Shown here one piece after another: positions 57,047 to 64,000 of a stretch of DNA of 64,000 nt. The notes below the pieces were generated by a model. That model searched no databases. It worked only from the letters and a program-made list of their open reading frames with translations, and was not told where the DNA came from. Made by a program: the position numbers and the translations under genes. The stretch is from NCBI RefSeq assembly GCF_039543385.1, contig NZ_BAABJQ010000026.1, forward strand, positions 67,661 to 131,660, written 5' to 3'. Each line of letters opens with the position of its first letter. The first letter of the stretch is position 1. The DNA comes from Rugosimonospora acidiphila. GTDB lineage: Bacteria; Actinomycetota; Actinomycetes; Mycobacteriales; Micromonosporaceae.

Positions 57047-58578
57047 TGCTGGGCACGCAGCTCGCCGAGCTGGTCGGCACCGACCTCGACGGGCTCGCCG
57101 AGACCCTCGACGTGGTGGCCGGCGTCGACGACGCCCTGGTGCATGGCCTCGCCCGGTTGGACGAGCGGTCCACCGGCGCGCTGGCCGCGCTGGCCGGAGC
57201 GGTGGCGGCAACCCCGCTGGGCCCTCGGGTGGCGGAGGCGGTCGAAAAGATCGCCGCCGGCTCGGTCGCGGGTGAGCACCTGGTCGCGCTGGCCGGCGCG
57301 CGCACCGCGCTGTTCGGCGCGGTCCACGACGCGCTGCTGGCCCGGTTCGACGCCGCCCTGGGCCGGACCCGGGACGCCTGGCCGGAGCCGGCCTCGCCGC
57401 CCGCCCCGCCACCGGTCGCACCCGCACCGGACGCACCCGCGCCGGTCGCACCCGCGGCACCGGGCGGGGTCGCCGAGAACCTGCTCGGCGGGTGCCGGTC
57501 GTGGCTGCACGAGCTGGCCACCGCCGGCTGGCGCGGCGTCGACCAGGACCTCGTCTCCGCCTCGGGCCAGCTGATCGAGTCGGCGCTGGCCGAGCCCGGC
57601 CTGCGCCGGCTGGCGGTGCTGCTCGACGGGCTGGCCGCCGAGTTGCGGGCGCTGTGCCCGGTCGCGGCGGCCGACCGGCTGCCGGTGCGCCGCTGGGCCG
57701 ACCTGTGGGCCCGCGCCCTCCTGCTGTCGCAGCCTCCCCCACGGTCCGCCGGGGGAGCGCAGCCGGAGCCGGTGTTTGGCGCAGGCGAGCACCCCCAACA
57801 ACCCTCTGAGGGCGAGGGTGCGGCCACCGCGGTGTCGGGGCGGTTGCTGATCCTCGGGGTGGACGTGCACGAGCACGGCACGGCGGTGCAGGTACAGGTG
57901 CACGGCGTGCTGGAGCCGGCCGGTGGCGGCCCGCCCCGGCTCGTGCGTACCGGCGTCGCCGCCGCCAAGGTGGACACGATCGTCGGGCCGGCCGTGTGGC
58001 GGCTGCTGCGCGGGTGCCCGGTGCTGCTGCGCGCGCTGGCCGAGCACCGCACCCTGGACGTCACGGACCTGCCCCTGCTGCCCGGCGGCGACCTGGTGTG
58101 GCACGACGATCGGGCCGGCGCGGGTGAGGTCGCCGACCCGTTCGCCACCGCCCGGGTGCTGCTCGCCACCGCGCACGCCCCGGCCGTGCCGCCCCTGCAG
58201 CGCCACCCGGTGCGGCTGGCCGAACCGGTGCTGCTGGAGGGGTACGCCACGGGCACCGGCGAGGACGGTGAGCTCACCCTGGAGCTGGGCGGGCACCGGC
58301 TCGACGTGGCCACCGACCGACTGCCGGCCTGCGGTCCGCTCACGGCCGAACTGGTGGCGGCCTCGACGGCGTGCCTCGGCCTGGTCCGCTGGGACGGCGG
58401 CCGGTGGATGGTGCAGCCGCTGGCGGTGCAGGGCACGGTCAAGCGCAAGCCGGTGGCGGCGCACGGCGGGGACTGGGCGCTGGGCCCCACCGACGCCAAG
58501 GTGGTCAAGGCACAGGCCAAGGCCGGGGACGCGGTGGCCGTGCTGCGCGAGCGCGCGGGACGGCTGCTGAGGAAATGA
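57046..58578 (+). CDS. Unknown protein of the MoxR-VWA operon, 510 aa
   Basis: No family recognised with confidence. Residues 1-110 are helical; 110-145 are a Pro/Ala linker; 145-230 are helical (WLHELATAGWRGVDQDLVSA); 285-510 are mixed alpha/beta with repeated Val/Leu strands and a basic end (TVKRKPVAAHGGDWAL, then DAKVVKAQAKAGDAVAVLRE). A peculiar segment (about 232-258, QPPPRSAGGAQPEPVFGAGE) looks like non-coding repeat sequence read through as protein. The genes before and after it overlap by one and four bases. It may be an adaptor or substrate recruiter for the ATPase; that is inference. Confidence 0.85.
   Translation: MLGTQLAELVGTDLDGLAETLDVVAGVDDALVHGLARLDERSTGALAALAGAVAATPLGPRVAEAVEKIAAGSVAGEHLVALAGARTALFGAVHDALLARFDAALGRTRDAWPEPASPPAPPPVAPAPDAPAPVAPAAPGGVAENLLGGCRSWLHELATAGWRGVDQDLVSASGQLIESALAEPGLRRLAVLLDGLAAELRALCPVAAADRLPVRRWADLWARALLLSQPPPRSAGGAQPEPVFGAGEHPQQPSEGEGAATAVSGRLLILGVDVHEHGTAVQVQVHGVLEPAGGGPPRLVRTGVAAAKVDTIVGPAVWRLLRGCPVLLRALAEHRTLDVTDLPLLPGGDLVWHDDRAGAGEVADPFATARVLLATAHAPAVPPLQRHPVRLAEPVLLEGYATGTGEDGELTLELGGHRLDVATDRLPACGPLTAELVAASTACLGLVRWDGGRWMVQPLAVQGTVKRKPVAAHGGDWALGPTDAKVVKAQAKAGDAVAVLRERAGRLLRK
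57734..57757. repeat. REP-like inverted repeat inside a coding linker
   Basis: CTCCCCC (57734-57740) and GGGGGAG (57751-57757) form a 7-bp stem with a 10-base loop. CTCCCCC/GGGGGAG stems are common intergenic repeats in actinobacteria, so this may be a repeat inserted in the gene without breaking the frame. Confidence 0.45.
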
Positions 58579-59942
58579 CCGATCGCGAGCCCGCGGCGGG
58601 CGCCGCCGAGAACCGCCGCCAGGTGCTCTACTGGCGGCTGCTCTCGCGGGTGTTCGACGCCGAGGAACAGCCGCCGCTGGAGGCGGCCAGCATGGCCATC
58701 GTCGAGGACCTCGGCCTGCCGGCGGCGCTGCTGGACCCGTCGGTGTCGGTGGACACCGTGGTGCAGCGCTTTCCGGACCTGGCCGCCGAGCTGGCGGGCC
58801 TGATGGCCCCGGGCGACGACCCGGCGGCCGCAGGGTCGGCCGGCCCGGCCGGCGCGGAGTCGGGCCCGGCCCGGGCCGGCGAGGCCGAGGTGCGCCGGGC
58901 GGCGCTGGTGTCGAAGCTGCTGCTCAACGTGTTCCAGACGGGCTCGGGCAGCGTGAGCGCGAGCCAGCTCGCCCGGTGGCAGGCCGACGCCGGCTGGCTG
59001 GAGCGCGCGTGCGGTGCCGAGCCCGGCCAGCTGCGCGCCCGTGCCGGCGGCGGGCTCGGCGCCACCCTGGCCGGGCTCGAGGGCGACCTGGTGCGCCGCA
59101 TGCGCCTGCGGGAGGTACTGGCCGACCCGACCCTGGCCAAGCAGTTGACGCCGAGCATGTCGCTGATCGAGCAGCTGCTGCGGGACAAGGCCAACCTGTC
59201 GGGCGTCGCGCTGGCCAACGCCACGGCGCTGATCCGCCGGTTCGTCGACGAGGTGGCCGAGGTGCTGCGCACCCAGGTGGAGCAGACCAGCGTGGGCACC
59301 ATCGACCGGTCGGTACCGCCCAAGCGGGTGTTCCGCAACCTGGACCTGAACCGCACCATCTGGCAGAACCTGACCAACTGGAGCCCGACGGACGAGCGCC
59401 TGTACGTGGACCGGCTGTATTACCGGCACACCGCCCGGCGTACCACCCCGGCACGGCTGATCGTCGTCGTGGATCAGTCGGGGTCGATGGTCGACTCGAT
59501 GGTGAACTGCACCATCCTGGCGTCCATCTTCGCCGGGCTGCCGAAGGTGGACGTGCACCTGATCGCGTACGACACCCGGGCGCTGGACCTGACGCCGTGG
59601 GTACACGACCCGTTCGAGGTGCTGCTGCGCACGAAGCTGGGCGGCGGCAACGACGGCCCGGTCGCCATGGCGCTGGCCCGACCGAAGATCACCGATCCGC
59701 GCAACACCGTGATGGTCTGGATCTCCGACTTCTACGAGTTCGACCGGTCCCAGCCGCTGTTCGACGGCATCGAGGCGGTCCACCGCTCCGGCGTGCGGTT
59801 CATCCCGGTCGGCTCGGTCAACAGCGGCGGCCAGCAGAGCGTGAACCCGTGGTTCCGCCAGAAGTTCAAGGACCTGGGCACCCCGGTGATCTCGGGCCAC
59901 ATCCGCAAGCTCGTGTTCGAGCTCAAGAGTTTCCTCAGCTAA
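58575..59942 (+). CDS. VWA-domain protein partner of a MoxR ATPase
   Basis: 455 residues. The N-terminal 250 are helical with an Ala/Gly-rich gap at about 78-98. The VWA domain is about 293-455 with the MIDAS motif in VVVDQSGSM: D300, S302, S304. GTKLGGGNDGPVAMALAR-like sequence (KLGGGNDGPVAMALARPK) holds the MIDAS Thr/Gly region, and TVMVWISDFYEFDRSQPLFD the distal Asp. In MoxR-VWA systems the VWA protein delivers or matures a metal-dependent client together with the AAA+ ATPase encoded next door. The ATG overlaps the preceding stop by four bases. Confidence 0.92.
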   Translation: MTDREPAAGAAENRRQVLYWRLLSRVFDAEEQPPLEAASMAIVEDLGLPAALLDPSVSVDTVVQRFPDLAAELAGLMAPGDDPAAAGSAGPAGAESGPARAGEAEVRRAALVSKLLLNVFQTGSGSVSASQLARWQADAGWLERACGAEPGQLRARAGGGLGATLAGLEGDLVRRMRLREVLADPTLAKQLTPSMSLIEQLLRDKANLSGVALANATALIRRFVDEVAEVLRTQVEQTSVGTIDRSVPPKRVFRNLDLNRTIWQNLTNWSPTDERLYVDRLYYRHTARRTTPARLIVVVDQSGSMVDSMVNCTILASIFAGLPKVDVHLIAYDTRALDLTPWVHDPFEVLLRTKLGGGNDGPVAMALARPKITDPRNTVMVWISDFYEFDRSQPLFDGIEAVHRSGVRFIPVGSVNSGGQQSVNPWFRQKFKDLGTPVISGHIRKLVFELKSFLS

Positions 59943-59963
59943 GCAGGAGCAAGGAGAATCCGC

Positions 59964-61079
59964 ATGCCCGACGAGATGCTGCGCGCCCCGGCCGAGGTCA
60001 AGTACGCCGACGAGCTCGACTGGCTGGAGTCGGTCGACGACGGCCCCAAACCGTTCTCCTGGCGGCTCAGCCCGCGGATGGTGCGGCTGTTCGTGCTCGG
60101 TTCACAGCGCTCCGACGGGCTGGACCGTGAGGTCGCCCAGAAGTGGTTCGGCGACCCCAGCTTCGTCGAGCGCAGCATCGTGACCCTGGCCTCGGACCGG
60201 GGGCTGCTGCTGATCGGCGACCCGGGCACCGGCAAGAGCTGGCTGGCCGAGCTGCTGGCCGCCGCCATCTGCCGCAGCTCCACCCTGGTCGTGCAGGGCA
60301 CCGCCGGCACCACCGAGGACCACATCAAGTATTCGTGGAACGTGTCCATGGTGATCGCCCGGGGGCAGTCCCGCGAGTCGATGATCCCCTCGCCGATCAT
60401 GACCGCGATGGAGCGGGGCATGATCGGACGGTTCGAGGAGCTGACCCGGGCCACCAGCGACGTGCAGGACGCCCTGATCTCCATCCTCTCCGAGAAGTAC
60501 GTGTCGGTACCCGAGCTCGACGACGACGGCATCGTGTTCGCCCAGCCCGGCTTCTCCATCATCGCCACGGCCAACAGTCGCGACCGTGGCGTCAACGACC
60601 TCTCCTCGGCCCTCAAGCGGCGGTTCAACTTCGTGCGCGTCCCGGTGGTGACCAACAAGCGCAGCGAGGCGGAGATCGTCCGGTTCCGCACCGAGGAGCT
60701 GCTGCGCCGGCACCGCATCGAACTCGACGTGCCGCCGACGCTGCTGGACATCCTGCTGCGCAGCTTCGCCGACCTGCGCGCCGCCTCGGCGGCGGCCAGC
60801 AGCGACGATGAGCGGCTGGAGTCGGCCCTGTCCACCGCGGAGCAGATCGGCGTGCTGGAGGACGCCATCCTGCACAGTCACTTCTTCGGCGACCGGGTGC
60901 TGCGAGCCGAGACGCTCGCCGGTTCGCTGGTGGGCTCGCTGGCCCGGCGCAGCCCGGAGGACCTGGCCATCCTCAACAAGTACTGGCACGGAGTGGTCGA
61001 GCCGCGCAGCAAGGAAGACGGCGAGCCGTGGCCGGCGTTCCTCGAGGGTGGCCGCCAGGCGATCGCCACCCTGTCATGA
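59964..61079 (+). CDS. MoxR-family AAA+ ATPase
   Basis: 371 residues. Walker A is GDPGTGKS at 85-92 (K91). GRFEELTRATSDVQDALISI is the Walker B/sensor area, with FEEL replacing the usual DEINR; VFAQPGFSIIATANSRDRG is the sensor-1 strand with Asn, and DLSSALKRRFNFVRVP the Arg finger region. MoxR ATPases act as chaperone-like machines with VWA proteins. The C-terminal 90 residues (SVLEDAILHSHFFGDRVLRA-like segment, then LARRSPEDLAILNKYWHGV) form a helical lid. ATG with AAGGAGA upstream. It shares a four-base overlap with the following DUF5682-like gene. Confidence 0.93.
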   Translation: MPDEMLRAPAEVKYADELDWLESVDDGPKPFSWRLSPRMVRLFVLGSQRSDGLDREVAQKWFGDPSFVERSIVTLASDRGLLLIGDPGTGKSWLAELLAAAICRSSTLVVQGTAGTTEDHIKYSWNVSMVIARGQSRESMIPSPIMTAMERGMIGRFEELTRATSDVQDALISILSEKYVSVPELDDDGIVFAQPGFSIIATANSRDRGVNDLSSALKRRFNFVRVPVVTNKRSEAEIVRFRTEELLRRHRIELDVPPTLLDILLRSFADLRAASAAASSDDERLESALSTAEQIGVLEDAILHSHFFGDRVLRAETLAGSLVGSLARRSPEDLAILNKYWHGVVEPRSKEDGEPWPAFLEGGRQAIATLS

Positions 61080-64000
61080 CGCAGGGCCCCTTCGGCGCCC
61101 TGCGTGACCAGCTGACCGACGCGGCCGCCGCGCTGGCCGAGCACCCGGACGCGGTCGCCGGCATCCTGGCCGGCATCGTGGACGACGTCGACCGGGCGCT
61201 GGGCGAGCGGCTGGAGATCTTCCCGGTCTGCCACCACTCACCGGCCTCGGCGCTGGCCATGGTTCGCCGCCTGCGCGAGAAGCAGCCAAAGGTGATCTAC
61301 CTGGAGCTGTGCGAGGACCTGGCGCCGCTGCTGGGGGAGCTGCGCAACTGCCGGCTCCCGGTGGCGGTGCAGGCGTTCGCCTCCGAGCTGGACGGCTTCC
61401 CGCCGGAGTGGGCGCCGCTGTCGGTCGTCGCGCCCATCAGCGAGGCGTCGGCGGAGTACCAGGCCATCGCGTACGCGCTGGACACCCCCGGCGTCGAACT
61501 GGTGCTGGTGGACCGCTCCGCGGACCACGTCTTCCAGTGGCAGCCGCGCGAGGAGCCGACGGCACGCCCGGCCGGCGACGGCAGGGAGCGGCCCGACGGC
61601 GAGGACCGGCCCGGCGGCGACGACCCGGCCGGCGAGGCGGAGCACGCCGAACAGGCCGCGCTGCACGGCGACGCGGTGGGCGTCGAGATCGGCGACCTGC
61701 GGCCGCGGTTCGCGGAGCTGGAGGCTTACCTGCTGCACCACGGCAAGGTGCGGCACTGGTCGGAGTGGTGGGACCAGTACGTGGAGCAGCCCCTGGTGGG
61801 TGCCGACTACGACACGTACCGCCAGGTCATGGTGTTGATCGGCAGCCTGTTCCGGCGGCTGCGGCCGGGCGGCGGATCGGCCGCCGAGACCGGGGCGGCG
61901 CTGCGACGGTTGACCGTCGACGAGGACCGCGAGCGCTACATGTGGACCCGGATGCGCGAGCACCTCGCCAGCTCGGGCGCCGAGGTGTCCGAGTGCCTGT
62001 ACGTGTGCGGGGCCTTCCACGCGGCCAGCCGGGTCGAGCAGTTCGGGGTGGGGTCGACGGCGGCCTTCGACATCACCCCCCGCACCGCCACCCGCTGGCT
62101 GTACGGCCTGATCCCGTCCAGCCAGTCCGCCATCGAGGCGCAGTTCGGGCTGGCCGCCGGCTCTGTGTCGATCGCCGCGGCCACCTGGAGCAAGGCGGTG
62201 TCCCGGGGCGGCGAGGTGCCGTTCCGGCTGACGGGGCAGAAGGGCGCCCGGAGGCGGTCGGCGCGGGCGCGCGCGGCGGCCCCCACGCCACCCTCGCCGG
62301 TCATGGACCGGCTGACCGGCTTTCTGAGCAGCGCGCCGGAGCCCGGCGGCCTGGACTCCGACGAGCTGCGCGCGTGGTGCGTGGACATCGTCCGGCTGGC
62401 CCGGCGCAACGGGTACCTGGCCAGCACCGCCGACGCCATCGCCGTGTTCGAGACCGCCATCCTGCTCGCCGGCCTGCGCAACCGAGCCCGCCCCACCCCG
62501 TACGACTTCCAGGACGCGGCGGTCACCTGCATCGAGAAGGACGTGGTGCCCGGCCGCCGTGACGTGCGCCGGCTCTGCGAGATCCTGCTCGGCGGCGACC
62601 GGATCGGTCAGGTCGGCTACGACGCGCTGCCGCCGCTGGCACGCGACGTCTATGACCGGCTGGCCCCGCTCGAGCTGGACCTGGAGCGGCGCACCGTGGC
62701 GCGGGCGCTGCTGGACCTCGCCGCGCGGCCGGAGCTTTCGGCCTGCTCGCGGCTGCTGTGGATGCTGCGGTACCTGCTGCCCGACGACGCGGTGCGCCCG
62801 ATCATGGGGGAGCGGCGGCTCGGCGAGCGGCCGATCCAGGAGAGCTGGGACCTGGCGATCGGGCGGCACCAGCGCTCCATCATCGAGCTGGGGTACGAGG
62901 GCGTCACCGTCGAGCAGGTGCTGGAGCGGCGCCTGCGCCGGGCCGTGTACGCGCCGGACGCCACCGCCGCCGTCGCGCTGGCGGCGGTGGAGGACTCCCT
63001 GCTGTACCTGGATTCCCGGCGCGTCACCGACGAGCTGGGTACCCGGGCCGTCGCGTTGCTGGCCGCCGAGCGCGGCGTGGACGAGGCGCCCCGGGTGCTG
63101 CGCGGCATCCGCCGGCTGCTGACGCACTACCGGGCGACCGAACCCGCGCTGCCGGCCTGGTGCGAGGCGTTCGTGACCGCCGGGTACGCGCACTACTGCA
63201 CCCTGCTGCCGACCGCCTTCCTGGACGAGGAGACCGGCGTGCGGCAGGTCGCCGCCATGCTCGGGTTCCTGCTGTCCCTGGAGAGCCTGGCGCTGTCGCT
63301 GGGCTGCGACCGGGCCCAGCTCGAGCTGGCCGTGGCGCAGTCGCACCCCGAGGCGCCGGCCAAGGTGGCGCTGCTCTGGGCGGCCCGCCTCGCCCTCGGC
63401 ACCCTGCCGCTGGCCCAACTGCGCGAGCGCTGCGACGAGCTGCTGGCCAACCCGCTGGTGGTGCCGGCGTTCCCGCAGTACCTCAGCGGGTTCGTGCAGG
63501 CGCTGGAGCCGGTCGGCACGCTGGCCCCGTTCGTGGTGGAGACCATGTCCAAGGCGTTCGCGCGGCTGCCCGATCCGGTACTGCTGCCGTGGCTGCCCAC
63601 GCTGATCACGACCCTGCGCGACAACGCCGCCGAACTGGTGCCGGCGCTCGTACGCGAGGCGGGGCGCACGTTCCCGGCGAACCTGCCGGCCGTCGACTCG
63701 TGGGTACCGCCGTGGTCGCGGCCGCCGGCGCCGGTGGGGTCGGCCGCCCCGGCGGCGGTGCCGGTGGCCGGCGGGCCCGTGGCCGATCTGCTGGCGGGCC
63801 ATCCGGCGGCATGCGACGCGGTGGCGTCGCTGCTGGGCTGCGACGCCGGCTGGCTTCCATCCGGCCCGGCGCACCCGGCCGACGGCGCACCTTCCGCCGC
63901 CGCGGCGCACGCCGGCGTGGCGGAGGCGGGTGGGCTGGTGGGCCGGCACCCGGCGACCGCCGGCGCGGTCGCGGCCCTGCTGGTCGCCGGGGCGGGCGTC
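61076..64000 (+). CDS. DUF5682-like protein, C-terminus beyond the window
   Basis: The frame is open from ATG 61076 to the window end, 975 codons. Near residue 50, EIFPVCHHSPASALAMVRRL and VIYLELCEDLAPLLGEL give the HH-S-P-x-S-A and E-x motif typical of the N-terminal domain of DUF5682 proteins, distantly like ChaN/TraB-type folds. CLYVCGAFHAASRVEQFGV near residue 306 supplies the family's GAxH motif. An acidic Asp/Glu/Gly segment (about 164-185) is a loop. The remainder is helical, with Leu-rich repeats in the last 400 residues. Function unknown, but these genes repeatedly accompany MoxR and VWA genes. ATGA overlap with the ATPase stop shows coupling. Confidence 0.85.
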   Translation, partial: MTQGPFGALRDQLTDAAAALAEHPDAVAGILAGIVDDVDRALGERLEIFPVCHHSPASALAMVRRLREKQPKVIYLELCEDLAPLLGELRNCRLPVAVQAFASELDGFPPEWAPLSVVAPISEASAEYQAIAYALDTPGVELVLVDRSADHVFQWQPREEPTARPAGDGRERPDGEDRPGGDDPAGEAEHAEQAALHGDAVGVEIGDLRPRFAELEAYLLHHGKVRHWSEWWDQYVEQPLVGADYDTYRQVMVLIGSLFRRLRPGGGSAAETGAALRRLTVDEDRERYMWTRMREHLASSGAEVSECLYVCGAFHAASRVEQFGVGSTAAFDITPRTATRWLYGLIPSSQSAIEAQFGLAAGSVSIAAATWSKAVSRGGEVPFRLTGQKGARRRSARARAAAPTPPSPVMDRLTGFLSSAPEPGGLDSDELRAWCVDIVRLARRNGYLASTADAIAVFETAILLAGLRNRARPTPYDFQDAAVTCIEKDVVPGRRDVRRLCEILLGGDRIGQVGYDALPPLARDVYDRLAPLELDLERRTVARALLDLAARPELSACSRLLWMLRYLLPDDAVRPIMGERRLGERPIQESWDLAIGRHQRSIIELGYEGVTVEQVLERRLRRAVYAPDATAAVALAAVEDSLLYLDSRRVTDELGTRAVALLAAERGVDEAPRVLRGIRRLLTHYRATEPALPAWCEAFVTAGYAHYCTLLPTAFLDEETGVRQVAAMLGFLLSLESLALSLGCDRAQLELAVAQSHPEAPAKVALLWAARLALGTLPLAQLRERCDELLANPLVVPAFPQYLSGFVQALEPVGTLAPFVVETMSKAFARLPDPVLLPWLPTLITTLRDNAAELVPALVREAGRTFPANLPAVDSWVPPWSRPPAPVGSAAPAAVPVAGGPVADLLAGHPAACDAVASLLGCDAGWLPSGPAHPADGAPSAAAAHAGVAEAGGLVGRHPATAGAVAALLVAGAGV

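Noticed and set aside
61238..63949. A 903-codon open frame antisense to the DUF5682-like gene, and similar long antisense frames opposite 1065-3116, 19436-23173 and 56931-59900
   Set aside because: They mirror genuine genes, are rich in Arg/Gly/Pro/His low-complexity sequence, and show no recognisable domain. High third-position GC on the coding strand makes such shadow frames common.

Overview
This is a 64-kb stretch of very GC-rich chromosome. The coding frames have strong third-position GC bias, GTG starts are frequent, and many genes overlap by 4 bases. Secreted polysaccharide hydrolases carry CBM2, CBM6 and F5/8 modules, and there are Ku, MmyB-type and ArsR/TetR regulators and leaderless-looking promoters. 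Together these point to a filamentous actinobacterium, most plausibly a Micromonosporaceae-type soil organism. That placement is inference from style, not from a marker gene. I see no tRNA, rRNA, CRISPR array, integrase or transposase.

Layout. Positions 1-4.4 kb hold a glycan-degrading pair: the 3' end of a GH35 beta-galactosidase and a secreted GH84 enzyme. From 4.5 to 8.5 kb come a hypothetical protein, a terpene-cyclase-fold-like protein, a secreted SGNH hydrolase and an alpha/beta hydrolase. Positions 8.6-25.1 kb are filled by one 16.5-kb minus-strand operon of five genes: a subtilisin-family protease followed by four very large proteins of unknown function, one of them resembling DUF6603 proteins. 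It is the largest undescribed unit in the window. From 25.5 to 30.5 kb come a type-B carboxylesterase, a secreted GH5 mannanase with CBM2, a Ku protein and a hemerythrin-like protein. From 30.5 to 38.3 kb come a double LtrA membrane protein, a cysteine dioxygenase/rhodanese operon preceded by a leaderless poly-cysteine leader peptide, a YihY/BrkB membrane protein, a trehalose-synthase-like GH13 enzyme, Dps and small proteins.

Positions 38.4-41.6 kb include a secreted protein and a two-gene unit that looks like a split borosin system. It comprises a candidate precursor and a tetrapyrrole-methylase-fold alpha-N-methyltransferase with striking similarity to the fungal OphMA enzyme. From 41.6 to 49 kb come an MmyB-type regulator with an alpha/beta hydrolase, a GH16 laminarinase-like enzyme with a clear promoter and LacI-family-like operators, an SRPBCC protein, a PhoX pseudogene remnant, a nitroreductase, a probably frameshifted MRJP/yellow-like protein and an epoxide-hydrolase-like enzyme. 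From 49.4 to 56.4 kb come a thiamine-diphosphate enzyme, a lipoprotein, and a redox island (ArsR regulator, quinone oxidoreductase, FAD monooxygenase, TetR regulator, MaoC-like dehydratase) whose two divergent promoters share a sequence word. From 56.5 kb to the end runs a tightly coupled SWIM / unknown / VWA / MoxR AAA+ / DUF5682-like operon, cut by the window edge.

The most noteworthy items are the five-gene giant-protein operon, the borosin-like pair, the poly-cysteine attenuator-like leader and the MoxR-VWA module. Family names are from memory of conserved motifs; no database search was possible.
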